A stretch of 64,000 nucleotides of DNA, taken from contig NZ_JAAGVC010000001.1 in the NCBI RefSeq assembly GCF_010858045.1, positions 254,061-318,060 of the forward strand, read 5' to 3'. The translations under genes and the position numbers were made by a program. The stretch is from Nocardia cyriacigeorgica (GTDB taxonomy: Bacteria; Actinomycetota; Actinomycetes; Mycobacteriales; Mycobacteriaceae). Below the pieces are notes generated by a model. That model saw nothing but the letters and a program-made list of their open reading frames with translations, was not told the origin of the DNA and ran no database searches. Positions 9,991 through 18,672 of the stretch are shown piece by piece. Each line of letters starts with the position of its first letter. The stretch's first letter is position 1.

Positions 9991-11253
9991 GTGACCGCAA
10001 CCCTGCCCGAAACCACCAGCAGCCCCGCAGGCTCGTCGACGGCCGAGCGCCGTCGTGCGCTGACCGAGGGCAGGCTGCTCGTACTCGCGGCGATCATCAT
10101 GTCGGCGCTGGTGCTGCGCGTCGCGGTCACCGCCTTCACCCCGCTGGCCGAGGAGATCGGCCACGAGATCGGGTACGGCACCGCCGTCGTCGGCGTCTTC
10201 GGCATGATCCCCACCCTGATGTTCTCCCTGTCCGGGCTGCTGACGCCGGTCATGGTGCGCAGGCTCGGCCTGGAACGCACCGCGCTGGTCGCCATGCTGA
10301 TGGCCGGTCTCGGCATGCTCATCCGGGTGTTCGTCTCCGGCACCGCGGAACTGTTCGTCTTCTCGGCGCTGGCCCTCGGCGGTATGGGCGTCGGCAATGT
10401 GGTGATCCCGCCGCTGGTCAAGCGGTACTTCCCGGACCGGCTCGCGATCGTCAGCGCGCTCTACATCACCATGGTGCAGATCGGCACCGTGCTGCCGGCC
10501 CTGGTGGCGGTGCCGGTCGCCGAAGCGCACGGCTGGCGGATCTCGCTCGGCATGTGGGCGCTGCTCGGCTTCGCGGCTGCCGTCCCGTGGTTGGGGGTGC
10601 TGCGCGATCGGCGCGGCCGCGACAAGGTCGACACCACCGCCCTGCCCGCGGGCAAGGCCGCGACCGGCAAGGCGTGGCGCTCGCCGGTGGCCTGGGGCAT
10701 GGCCGGCATGTTCGGCATGACCTCGCTGACCACCTATTCGATGTTCACCTGGCTGCCGACGATCTTCGCCGACGCCGGCGCGAGCGCGGCCTTCGGCGGC
10801 ACCATGGTCGCGTTGTTCGCGGTGGTCGGGCTGGTCGCCGCCCTGACAGCGCCCACCGTCGCGGCCCGGATGGCCAACCCGTTCCCCGTGGTGATCGGCT
10901 GCGCGGTGTGTTTCTTCGTCGCCTTCACCGGTCTGCTGATCGCGCCGATGAGCGCGCCGATCCTGTGGGTGATCGTGCTCGGGCTTGGCCCGAGCACCTT
11001 CCCGATGGCGCTGACGCTGATCAACCTGCGTACCCGCACCCCGGCCGGTTCGGCCTCGCTGTCGGGCTTCACCCAGGGCGTCGGCTACGCGGTGGCCTGT
11101 GCCGGTCCGGTGCTGTTCGGCATGCTGCACACCGCCACCGGCGGCTGGGCCGCGCCGTTCGCCTTCCTCGGGGTGGCCGTGCTGGTGTTGCTGACCGGTG
11201 CCTGGCAGGCGTGCAAGCCGCGCATGCTCGAGGACACCTGGTCGGCTCGCTGA
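9991..11253 (+). CDS. MFS transporter, cyanate/nitroimidazole (CynX/NimT) type
   Basis: A 420-residue, about 12-helix MFS protein. The opening RLLVLAAIIMSALVLRVAVTAFTPL and the absence of long loops match the CynX/NimT/CP (cyanate permease) family, which includes exporters of small nitrogen compounds and drugs. GTG 9991 is set by the -10 box just upstream; the open frame continues upstream but would read into the divergent GntR gene. The location between two nitrate transporters makes a nitrogen-compound substrate attractive, though not shown. Confidence 0.85.
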   Translation: MTATLPETTSSPAGSSTAERRRALTEGRLLVLAAIIMSALVLRVAVTAFTPLAEEIGHEIGYGTAVVGVFGMIPTLMFSLSGLLTPVMVRRLGLERTALVAMLMAGLGMLIRVFVSGTAELFVFSALALGGMGVGNVVIPPLVKRYFPDRLAIVSALYITMVQIGTVLPALVAVPVAEAHGWRISLGMWALLGFAAAVPWLGVLRDRRGRDKVDTTALPAGKAATGKAWRSPVAWGMAGMFGMTSLTTYSMFTWLPTIFADAGASAAFGGTMVALFAVVGLVAALTAPTVAARMANPFPVVIGCAVCFFVAFTGLLIAPMSAPILWVIVLGLGPSTFPMALTLINLRTRTPAGSASLSGFTQGVGYAVACAGPVLFGMLHTATGGWAAPFAFLGVAVLVLLTGAWQACKPRMLEDTWSAR

Positions 11254-11287
11254 ACGAGCTCCCGGCGCCGCCGCTGATAACCCGGCG

Positions 11288-11308
11288 GCGCGCCGGATGC
11301 CGGCGCGC
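11288..11308. terminator. Candidate hairpin after MFS gene
   Basis: GCGCGCCGG (11288-11296) pairs perfectly with 11300-11308 around an ATG loop, 35 bp after the MFS stop codon. There is no T run. Confidence 0.4.
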
Positions 11309-11403
11309 TGATTCGTAGGACTTGCGGCCGAGCGTGACGCAGGTCATGCTGACAGGCGACCTCACCGCGCCGGAGCGCGCGAGCAGGCGTTCGGACACCT
11401 GCG

Positions 11404-11441
11404 GAAACCGTTGCGTCACATGCCGGAAACATCTCACCCAC
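11404..11441 (+). promoter_or_regulatory. GlnR-type box upstream of narK-2/nirBD
   Basis: GAAAC (11404-11408), GTCAC (11415-11419), GAAAC (11426-11430) and a partial CCCAC (11437-11441) are each separated by exactly six bases. This reproduces the actinobacterial GlnR pattern gTnAC-n6-GaAAC. It lies about 105 bp upstream of the narK-2 start. GlnR activates nitrate and nitrite assimilation genes under nitrogen limitation in Streptomyces and mycobacteria. Confidence 0.7.
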
Positions 11442-11546
11442 ATTTCCCGTGCAGCGTGAGCAACCGTTGATTTGACGGTCATTTTCCGCAGCATTTCGGC
11501 AATACCCGTTTCCTACCGTTGGGCCAACCGATTTTGGGAGGCCCTG

Positions 11547-13022
11547 TTGTTGAGCACGCTGACGCGTAACCGCAACCTCGAGCATTGGGATGCCGAGGAT
11601 GTCGCGGCCTGGGAAGCAGGCGGCAAGGACATCGCCAAGCGCAATCTGATCTGGTCGGTGGTCGCCGAGCACATCGGCTTCTCGGTCTGGTCGATCTGGT
11701 CGGTGATGGTGCTGTTCATGCCCGCCGACGAGTTCGGCATCGACCCGGCGGGCAAGTTCTTCCTCGCGGCGGTGCCGACCCTGGTCGGCGGTTTGCTCCG
11801 GATCCCCTACACCGTGGCCACCGCCCGCTTCGGCGGCCGCAACTGGACCATTTTCAGCGCGTTCATGCTGCTCATCCCGACGTTGCTGACGTTGTACTTC
11901 ATCAATCAGCCCGGCACCTCCTACACCACCTTCGTGATCGTGGCGGCGTTCGCCGGCTTCGGCGGCGGCAACTTCGCCTCCTCGATGACCAATATCAACG
12001 CCTTCTACCCGCAGCGGCTCAAGGGCTGGGCGCTCGGTCTGAACGCGGCGGGCGGCAATATCGGCGTCCCGGTCATCCAGCTGCTCGGGCTGCTGGTGCT
12101 CGCCACCCTCGGTGACGGCTACGGCTCGCTGATCTGCGCGATCTACCTGGTGCTCGTGGCACTGTCCGGTCTGGGCGCCGCGCTGTTCATGGACAACCTG
12201 AAGAACCAGAAGGCCGACCTGTCCTACATGGTGAAGGCGCTGAGGGTGCCGCAGTCCTGGGCCATCGCCTTTCTCTACATCGGCACCTTCGGTTCGTTCA
12301 TCGGTTACAGCTTCGCCTTCGGCCAGATCCTGCAGATCAGCTTCAAGGCGGGCGGCGACACCGTCGCGCAGGCCGCGGTGCACGCCGCGTCGATCGCCTT
12401 CATCGGCCCGCTGCTCGGCTCGCTGGCCCGCCCGTACGGCGGCAAACTGGCCGACCGGATCGGCGGAAGCAAGGTCACCATCGTCGTCTTCGGCGCGATG
12501 ATGGCCGCCGCCCTCGTCGTCGGCCTGGCGAGCACGAGGGCCGACAGCAACGGTGGCGTGGCGACCGGCGGGGTGATGACGGTGATGGTGATCGGTTTCA
12601 TCGCGCTGTTCGTGCTCTCCGGCTTCGGCAACGGCGCCGTCACCAAGATCATCCCGTCGGTGTTCGACGCGAAGTCCAAGAGCCTGGACGCGAGCCCCGC
12701 CGAGCAGGCCGCCTGGTCGCAGAACACCTCGGGTGCGTTGATCGGTTTCGTCGGCGCCATCGGTGCGCTCGGCGGAGTCGGCATCAACCTGGTGCTGCGC
12801 TCGTCGTATTCGTCCACGCAGTCCGCTACCACCGCCTTCTGGGTGTTCATGGGCTTCTACGTCGCCTGTGCCCTCGTCACCTGGGCGGTGTTCTTGCGCA
12901 GGCCGAGCCTGCGGGTCCGCGATTCCGGCACCGACGTCGTGGTCGAGGCCGAGGCCCTGGTTCTGGAAGCCGAGGCCGCCAACTCCACCACCCGGTCCAC
13001 CAACTCGTCGGCTCGCGCCTGA
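11547..13022 (+). CDS. narK: Nitrate/nitrite transporter NarK (copy 2, with nirBD)
   Basis: A 491-residue MFS porter with about 12 membrane helices and the nitrate signature GFGGGNFASSMTNINAFYP plus the second copy GFGNGAVTKIIPSVFDAKS. TTG 11547 (or TTG 11550) is chosen because GGGAGG ends six bases upstream; there is no suitable ATG. The C-terminal 40 residues form an unusual Glu/Ala then Ser/Thr-rich cytoplasmic tail (VVEAEALVLEAEAA). It is the first gene of the narK-nirB-nirD-nnaR-chelatase series, with 26 bp to nirB, and lies behind the GlnR-type box, so nitrate or nitrite uptake for assimilation is the likely role. Confidence 0.92.
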   Translation: MLSTLTRNRNLEHWDAEDVAAWEAGGKDIAKRNLIWSVVAEHIGFSVWSIWSVMVLFMPADEFGIDPAGKFFLAAVPTLVGGLLRIPYTVATARFGGRNWTIFSAFMLLIPTLLTLYFINQPGTSYTTFVIVAAFAGFGGGNFASSMTNINAFYPQRLKGWALGLNAAGGNIGVPVIQLLGLLVLATLGDGYGSLICAIYLVLVALSGLGAALFMDNLKNQKADLSYMVKALRVPQSWAIAFLYIGTFGSFIGYSFAFGQILQISFKAGGDTVAQAAVHAASIAFIGPLLGSLARPYGGKLADRIGGSKVTIVVFGAMMAAALVVGLASTRADSNGGVATGGVMTVMVIGFIALFVLSGFGNGAVTKIIPSVFDAKSKSLDASPAEQAAWSQNTSGALIGFVGAIGALGGVGINLVLRSSYSSTQSATTAFWVFMGFYVACALVTWAVFLRRPSLRVRDSGTDVVVEAEALVLEAEAANSTTRSTNSSARA

Positions 13023-13048
13023 CACCGATCATCCACGGAGGGACAGTC

Positions 13049-15598
13049 ATGAATTCGACAGTCGAACCCACTCAGCGCAAGACCGTGGTGGTCGCAGGCC
13101 ATGGCATGGTCGGGCACCGGTTCGTGGAGGCGCTGCGCTCCCGCGACGAGGCAGGCCAGTGGCAGGTCGTGATCCTCAGCGAGGAGAAGCTGGCCGCCTA
13201 CGACCGCGTCGGGCTCTCGTCCTACGTGGGCAACTGGGACGCCAGTGCGCTCGCCCTGCCCGGCAACGAGTACGCCGGCGACGAGCTGGTGGAGCTGCGG
13301 CTGGGCCAGCGCGCCGAATCCATCGACCGTGCCGCCCGCAAGATCACCACCTCGACCGGTGAGACCATCGGCTACGACGCGCTGGTGCTGGCCACCGGCT
13401 CCTACGCCTTCGTGCCGCCGGTGCCCGGCCACGACAGCGACGGCTGCTTCGTCTACCGCACCCTCGACGACCTCGACGGCATCCGGGACACCGCCGCTGC
13501 GGCCGGGCCGGGCGCGCACGGTGTGGTCGTCGGCGGTGGCCTGCTGGGTCTGGAGGCGGCCAATGCGCTGCGCCTGCTCGGCATGACCCCGCACGTCGTC
13601 GAATTCGCCGACCGGTTGATGCCCGCCCAGGTCGACGCGGGCGGCGCCGCCATCCTGGAGAAGCTGGTCTCGGATCTGGGCCTGCATGTGCACACCGGCG
13701 TCGGCACCTCCTCGATCGAGACGGTCGAGGGCGCGGGCCCGGCGACCAAGCTCAAGGTGACCCTGTCCGACGACAGCACCATCGACGCCGCGATGGTGGT
13801 GTTCTCCGCCGGTATCCGTCCGCGCGACGAGATCGCCCGCGAGGCCGGCCTCGAGGTGGGCCCGCGCGGCGGCATCATCACCGACCTGGGAATGCAGACC
13901 TCGGACCCGAACATCTACGCCGTCGGTGAATGCGCCGCCGTCGAGGGTGTCTGCTACGGCCTGGTCGCGCCCGGCTACACCACCGCCGAGATCGTGGCCG
14001 ATCGGCTGCTCGGCGGGGCGGGGGAGTTCCCCGGCGCGGATATGTCCACCAAGTTGAAGCTGCTCGGTGTCGACGTCGCCAGTTTCGGTGACGCGCACGG
14101 CACCACCGAGGGCGCGCTGTCGGTGGTGTTGCACGATGCCGCCAAGGGCACCTACGCCAAGCTGGTCATCTCCGACGACGCGCAGACCCTGCTCGGCGGC
14201 ATCCTGGTCGGTGACGCCTCGCAGTACGCGGCGCTGCGCCCGCTGGTCGGGCGTCCGCTGCCCGCCGAGCCCGCCGCGCTGATCTCCCCGGCCGGTGCCG
14301 AACTCGGCGCCGACGCCCTGCCCGACGACGCGCAGATCTGTTCCTGCAACAACGTCAGCAAGGGTGCGATCTGCGGGGCCATCGCCGAGGGCGCCTGCGA
14401 TATCGCCGGGGTCAAGAGCTGCACCAACGCCGGCACCTCCTGCGGTGGCTGTGTGCCGATGATCAAGAAGCTGCTCGAGCAGTCCGGCGTGGAGATGTCG
14501 AAGGCGCTGTGCGAGCACTTCGAGCAGTCGCGCGCCGAGCTGTTCGACATCGTCCAGGTCACCGGTATCCGCACCTTCTCCGAGCTGATCGGCAAGTACG
14601 GCAAGGGCACCGGCTGCGATATCTGCAAGCCCACCGTGGCCTCCATCCTGGCCTCCACCTCGAGCGATCACATCCTCGACGGCGAGCAGGCCGCACTCCA
14701 GGACACCAACGACCACTTCCTGGCCAACCTGCAGAAGAACGGCACCTACTCGGTGGTGCCGCGGATGCCCGGTGGTGAGGTCACCGCCGAGCAGCTGATC
14801 GTGATCGGTGAGGTGGCCAAGGAATTCGACCTCTACGTGAAGGTCACCGGCGGGCAGCGCATCGACCTGTTCGGCGCGCGGGTGGACCAGCTGCCGCTGA
14901 TCTGGAAGCGGCTGGTCGACGCGGGCATGGAATCCGGCCACGCGTACGGCAAGTCGCTGCGCACGGTCAAGAGCTGCGTCGGTTCCACCTGGTGCCGCTA
15001 CGGTCAGCAGGATTCGGTCGGCATGGCCGTGCTGCTGGAGAAGCGCTACCGCGGTCTGCGCTCGCCGCACAAGCTCAAGCTCGCGGTGTCCGGTTGCGCC
15101 CGGGAGTGCGCGGAGGCGCGCGGCAAGGACGTCGGCGTGATCGCCACCGAGAACGGCTGGAACCTCTACGTCGGCGGTAACGGCGGCCTCACGCCCAAGC
15201 ACGCCGTGCTGCTGGCGGGTGAGCTCGACGACGAGACGCTGATCAAGTACATCGACCGCTACCTGATGTTCTACATCCGCACCGCCGACCGGTTGCAGCG
15301 CACCGCGCCGTGGCAGGAATCGCTGGAAGGCGGCATCGAGTACGTCAAGCAGGTGGTCTGCGAGGACAGCCTCGGTATCGCCGCCGACCTGGAAGCGGCC
15401 ATGGCCAAGCACGTGGAGGGCTACCGCGACGAGTGGGCGGCGGTGCTCGAGGACGAGGACAAGCTCTCGCGCTTCGTGTCCTTCGTCAACGCACCAGAAG
15501 AGGCCGACCCGACGATCTCGTTCGACGACAGCGGCGAGCGCAAGGTGCCGGTCCTGCTCGGCCTGCCCGACATGCCAGGAGTCGGCAGCCGCGCCTGA
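13049..15598 (+). CDS. nirB: Nitrite reductase (NADH) large subunit NirB
   Basis: An 849-residue assimilatory nitrite reductase. Order of domains: FAD/NAD(P)H reductase (about 1-400, VVAGHGMVGHRFVEAL near the start), two BFD-type [2Fe-2S] segments (CSCNNVSKGAICGAI from about 431, then SCGGC), and the sulfite/nitrite reductase half with the siroheme-[4Fe-4S] cysteines CVGSTWC (about 643-649) and CARECAEA (about 684-688). It reduces nitrite to ammonium with NADH in the cytoplasm, together with NirD. The ATG follows GGAGGGA. All key cysteines are present. It is coupled in order with the transporter upstream and nirD downstream. Confidence 0.97.
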   Translation: MNSTVEPTQRKTVVVAGHGMVGHRFVEALRSRDEAGQWQVVILSEEKLAAYDRVGLSSYVGNWDASALALPGNEYAGDELVELRLGQRAESIDRAARKITTSTGETIGYDALVLATGSYAFVPPVPGHDSDGCFVYRTLDDLDGIRDTAAAAGPGAHGVVVGGGLLGLEAANALRLLGMTPHVVEFADRLMPAQVDAGGAAILEKLVSDLGLHVHTGVGTSSIETVEGAGPATKLKVTLSDDSTIDAAMVVFSAGIRPRDEIAREAGLEVGPRGGIITDLGMQTSDPNIYAVGECAAVEGVCYGLVAPGYTTAEIVADRLLGGAGEFPGADMSTKLKLLGVDVASFGDAHGTTEGALSVVLHDAAKGTYAKLVISDDAQTLLGGILVGDASQYAALRPLVGRPLPAEPAALISPAGAELGADALPDDAQICSCNNVSKGAICGAIAEGACDIAGVKSCTNAGTSCGGCVPMIKKLLEQSGVEMSKALCEHFEQSRAELFDIVQVTGIRTFSELIGKYGKGTGCDICKPTVASILASTSSDHILDGEQAALQDTNDHFLANLQKNGTYSVVPRMPGGEVTAEQLIVIGEVAKEFDLYVKVTGGQRIDLFGARVDQLPLIWKRLVDAGMESGHAYGKSLRTVKSCVGSTWCRYGQQDSVGMAVLLEKRYRGLRSPHKLKLAVSGCARECAEARGKDVGVIATENGWNLYVGGNGGLTPKHAVLLAGELDDETLIKYIDRYLMFYIRTADRLQRTAPWQESLEGGIEYVKQVVCEDSLGIAADLEAAMAKHVEGYRDEWAAVLEDEDKLSRFVSFVNAPEEADPTISFDDSGERKVPVLLGLPDMPGVGSRA

Positions 15599-15722
15599 CC
15601 GGCAGCGGGCGTGCGCTCGGGATCTCGGTCCCGCCGCAACTGCTACGCCCGGGAAATGACTGCTTAACCGCGAGGAAACAGGGCGCCGGTACCAATGGGT
15701 AAGGCGTTTGGAGGAGAACCCG

Positions 15723-16124
15723 ATGACCGTGATCGAAACCACCGGCATTGCCCCGGCCACCACCGGATGGACCCAGGCCTGCCGTCTCGACTACCTGATC
15801 CCAGGCCGCGGCGTTGCGGTGTTGCTGAAGGGCGGCCGCCAAGCCGCACTGTTCCTGCATTCGGACGGCGCGGTGTACGCCGTCGGCAATATCGATCCGT
15901 TCGGCCGGGCCGCGGTGATGTCGCGCGGCATCATCGGCGACCGCGGTGGCGTGCCCGTGGTGGCTTCGCCGCTGCTCAAGCAGGCGTTTTCGCTGATCGA
16001 CGGGCATTGCCTCGACGACGAGTCGGTGTCGCTGCCGGTCTACCGGGTTCGCGTCGACGACGGCATCGTCTCGGTGTCGAACGAACCCGTCGTGGGCGGT
16101 ACGGACTCGGACGGATCGGCATGA
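15723..16124 (+). CDS. nirD: Nitrite reductase (NADH) small subunit NirD
   Basis: A 133-residue Rieske-fold NirD. It has no Cys-x-His cluster ligands (the usual cluster loop reads VGNIDPFGRAAVMSRG), which is normal for NirD. ATG 15723 follows GGAGGAG; an upstream ATG at 15708 would place that ribosome site inside the coding region. It lies 124 bp after nirB and its stop overlaps the ATG of nnaR (ATGA), indicating translational coupling. Confidence 0.93.
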   Translation: MTVIETTGIAPATTGWTQACRLDYLIPGRGVAVLLKGGRQAALFLHSDGAVYAVGNIDPFGRAAVMSRGIIGDRGGVPVVASPLLKQAFSLIDGHCLDDESVSLPVYRVRVDDGIVSVSNEPVVGGTDSDGSA

Positions 16125-17341
16125 CGACTCTCGACGCGGGCGCGTCGCTCGCGGGCTTCACCGTCGGCATCACGGCCGCACGACGTTCCGAGGAGTTCGC
16201 CACCCTGCTCACCCGGCGCGGCGCGACCATCGTGTCCGCGCCGGCCATCCGCATCATCCCGCTGGCCGACGACACCGAACTAGAACGGGTCACCCGTCAG
16301 CTGGTCGACGATCCGCCGCAGATCACCGTGGCCACCACCGGCATCGGTTTCCGCGGCTGGATGGAGGCCGCCGAAGGCTGGGGGCTGGCCGAACGGCTGC
16401 GCGACACCCTGGCGAGCACCAGGGTGGTGGCCCGTGGCCCGAAGGCCAAGGGCGCCATCCGCGCAGCCGAACTGCGCGAGGAATGGTCGCCTGCCTCGGA
16501 GTCCTCGGCCGAGGTGCTCGATCACCTGCTGGCCGAGGGTGTGGAAGGCGTGCGGATCGCGGTGCAGCTGCACGGCGCGACCACCGAATGGGAGCCGGTT
16601 CCCGATTTCTGTGAGGTGCTGCGCTGCGCGGGCGCCGATGTGGTGCCGGTGCCGGTCTACCGCTGGACGCCGCCCGACGACCAGGGCCCGATGGATCAGC
16701 TGATCGAGGCCGTCGTCACCTCTAGCCTGGACTGCGTCACGTTCACCAGCGCGCCCGCCGTGGCGTCGATGTTGATGCGCGCCAAGGAAACCGGGATGAT
16801 CGAGGGCCTGCTGCACGCCCTGCGCGGCCGGGTGCTCGCCGCCTGCGTCGGACCGATCACCGCGGCTCCGCTCGAGGAGCTCGGGGTGCCGACGTCGATG
16901 CCCGCCCGGGCCCGGCTCGGGGCGCTCGCCCGCCACGTCGCCGAGGAATTGCCCCGGCGCGCCAACCGGATTCACGCCGCCGGGCACACCATCAGCGTGC
17001 GCGGCGGCTGCGTGGTCGTCGACGGCGTGGTGCGTCAGCTCGCACCTGCGCCGATGTCGCTGATGCGTTCGCTGGCACGGCAGCCCGGCCGGGTCGTCTC
17101 CCGGGAGGACCTGCTGGCGGCCCTGCCCGGTGGCGGTGACGACACCCACGCCGTGGAGACGGCGATCGCGCGCCTGCGTGCGGGCCTCGGCACGCCGAAG
17201 GCCATTCAGACCGTGGTCAAACGCGGTTACCGACTGGCGCTCGACCCGGCCGAATGTACCGACAACAACCCACGTCCCGTGGTGCCCGGAGTCGGAACGC
17301 CGACCCGGGCACCACGCTTTGCTCAGGCGGTCACATGGTGA
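16121..17341 (+). CDS. nnaR: NnaR-like regulator: uroporphyrinogen-III synthase domain fused to winged helix
   Basis: A 406-residue two-domain protein. Residues 1-270 form a HemD-type uroporphyrinogen-III synthase domain (FTVGITAARRSEEFATLL; VTFTSAPAVASMLMRAKE). Residues about 290-380 form an OmpR-type winged helix (GVVRQLAPAPMSLMRSLARQ; VETAIARLRAGLG; IQTVVKRGYRLAL). This architecture is that of NnaR/Rv0260c, reported in Streptomyces and M. smegmatis as a co-activator acting with GlnR on nitrite reductase genes. The gene overlaps nirD by four bases and the chelatase gene by seven. Whether it retains synthase activity or senses a tetrapyrrole is unknown. Confidence 0.9.
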   Translation: MTTLDAGASLAGFTVGITAARRSEEFATLLTRRGATIVSAPAIRIIPLADDTELERVTRQLVDDPPQITVATTGIGFRGWMEAAEGWGLAERLRDTLASTRVVARGPKAKGAIRAAELREEWSPASESSAEVLDHLLAEGVEGVRIAVQLHGATTEWEPVPDFCEVLRCAGADVVPVPVYRWTPPDDQGPMDQLIEAVVTSSLDCVTFTSAPAVASMLMRAKETGMIEGLLHALRGRVLAACVGPITAAPLEELGVPTSMPARARLGALARHVAEELPRRANRIHAAGHTISVRGGCVVVDGVVRQLAPAPMSLMRSLARQPGRVVSREDLLAALPGGGDDTHAVETAIARLRAGLGTPKAIQTVVKRGYRLALDPAECTDNNPRPVVPGVGTPTRAPRFAQAVTW

Positions 17342-18090
17342 GCGCGCCCGCCCTGGTGCTGGTCGCGCACGGCACCCGAAGCACCAAGGGCGTGCAGATG
17401 ATCGCGAGCCTGGCCGAGGCGGTCGCGCGCGAGCTCGACCGCCCGGCCCTGGACGGCATCGACGAATTCGGCGTGCCCCGCGTGCGCACCGCGTTCGTCG
17501 ACGTCCTCGGCCCCTCGCCCTCGGAGGTCCTGCGCGATCTGGACGACCGCGCGGAAACCGTTCCGGCCGTGGTGGTTCCGGCGTTCCTGGCGTCGGGCTA
17601 CCACGTCTACCAGGACGTGCCCCGCGAGATCGCCGAGAGCGCCCACCCGGCCGTCGCGGTGACCCCGGCCATGGGCCCCGACCCGGCCCTGGCCAGGATC
17701 ATGCACCTGCGCTTGCGCGCGGCCGGTTGGCGTCCCGGCGACGCGGTGGTCTTCGCCGCCGCCGGCTCCTCCGACGCCCGCGCCCGCCAGGACGTCCGCC
17801 GAGCCGCCGGCATGCTCGCCGAAAACCTCGGCAGCCCGGTCCGCATCGCCTACGTCGCCACCGGCGCACCTCGCGTGCCCGAGGTCGTCGCGGACCTGCG
17901 CGAGAACGGCGCACAGCGCGTCTTCATCGCCTCCTACCTGCTGGCCCACGGCCTGTTCCATCAGCGCCTGCACGATGCCGGTGCGGATGGCGTCGCCGAA
18001 CCGATCGGCGTCCATCCGGCGGTGGTGCGGTTGATTGCCGACCGGTATCGGGCGGCGGCCAGGGAATTGGTGCAGACCCGGGTTCGGTGA
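17335..18090 (+). CDS. Sirohydrochlorin chelatase (CbiX/SirB-type)
   Basis: A 251-residue class II chelatase of the CbiX family (Rv0259c homolog). It opens APALVLVAHGTRS, containing the metal-coordinating histidine, and repeats the fold in the second half (VVFAAAGSSDARARQDV; IASYLLAHGLFHQRL). Inserting Fe2+ into sirohydrochlorin would give the siroheme needed by NirB, so its place as last gene of the nirBD operon makes sense. Its start overlaps the nnaR stop. Co2+ chelation for cobalamin is an alternative activity of the family. Confidence 0.88.
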   Translation: MVSAPALVLVAHGTRSTKGVQMIASLAEAVARELDRPALDGIDEFGVPRVRTAFVDVLGPSPSEVLRDLDDRAETVPAVVVPAFLASGYHVYQDVPREIAESAHPAVAVTPAMGPDPALARIMHLRLRAAGWRPGDAVVFAAAGSSDARARQDVRRAAGMLAENLGSPVRIAYVATGAPRVPEVVADLRENGAQRVFIASYLLAHGLFHQRLHDAGADGVAEPIGVHPAVVRLIADRYRAAARELVQTRVR

Positions 18091-18244
18091 ACGGGCGGAC
18101 CGCTGTTTGAATTCGTGGGGCCGGCACGACTCGTCGAGCTGATGCGCCGGGACGTCGAACCGTCCGGTGTCGCAGCGCTATACGGCGGCCGGGTGGCGCT
18201 GATCGGGGGCCTGTCACAGTCCCCTTGCCTGACCGCCGTTCACG

Positions 18245-18634
18245 TCACCCGTCGACTACTCGATGCGTAATCGACGGCACCTCCGGATCCGCCCGATGGT
18301 GTGGCGGCACCCCGGGCCCCGCGTGCTCCGCGTTGTGGATCGCGTCGATCACCAACTGCCGGACGTGGGCGTTCTCGATGCTGTAGTAGACCGTCGTTCC
18401 CGAGCGGCGGGTGCGGACGAGGCGGGCCATGCGGAGTTTGGCCAGGTGCTGGGAGACCGAAGCGGCAGGCTTCTCGACGTACTCGGCGAGTTCGTTGACA
18501 GACCTTTCGCCGCTGGTCAGGGCCCAGAGGACGCGGATTCGGGTGCCGTCGGCGAGCATGCGGAAGATCTCGACGACGAGGTCGAGTTCGTCGTCGGGAA
18601 TACGGGGCGGCAGTTCCTTGCTATCTGCATCCAT
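18245..18634 (-). CDS. kmtR: ArsR/SmtB-family Ni/Co sensor (KmtR homolog)
   Basis: A 129-residue winged-helix metal sensor. The DNA-binding part reads VNELAEYVEKPAASVSQHLA and RMARLVRTRRSGTTVYY. The C-terminal sensing residues His90, Glu103, His104, His112 and His113 correspond, with a shift of two, to the ligands reported for M. tuberculosis KmtR (H88, E101, H102, H110, H111). It should repress metal efflux in the absence of Ni2+/Co2+. The divergent MFS gene starts 39 bp away, and an imperfect dyad covers the region between, overlapping the start codon. Confidence 0.9.
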   Translation of the reverse strand: MDADSKELPPRIPDDELDLVVEIFRMLADGTRIRVLWALTSGERSVNELAEYVEKPAASVSQHLAKLRMARLVRTRRSGTTVYYSIENAHVRQLVIDAIHNAEHAGPGVPPHHRADPEVPSITHRVVDG

Positions 18635-18655
18635 ACGTAGATAATAAACATCGTA
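18634..18655. promoter_or_regulatory. KmtR-type operator/promoter region (AT-rich imperfect dyad)
   Basis: TACG at 18634-18637 and CGTA at 18652-18655 flank an AT-rich core with further symmetric positions. On the minus strand TATTAT lies six bases before the kmtR ATG, suggesting a -10 box and a leaderless transcript. The dyad would let KmtR block both its own gene and the MFS gene. Confidence 0.5.
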
Positions 18656-18672
18656 GGAAGCAGGAGCGCCCG

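Noticed and set aside
18115..18270. 51-codon plus-strand frame after the chelatase gene (LVELMRRDVEPSGVAALYGG...)
   Set aside because: No ribosome site, no recognised family, and its end overlaps the kmtR 3' end in antisense.
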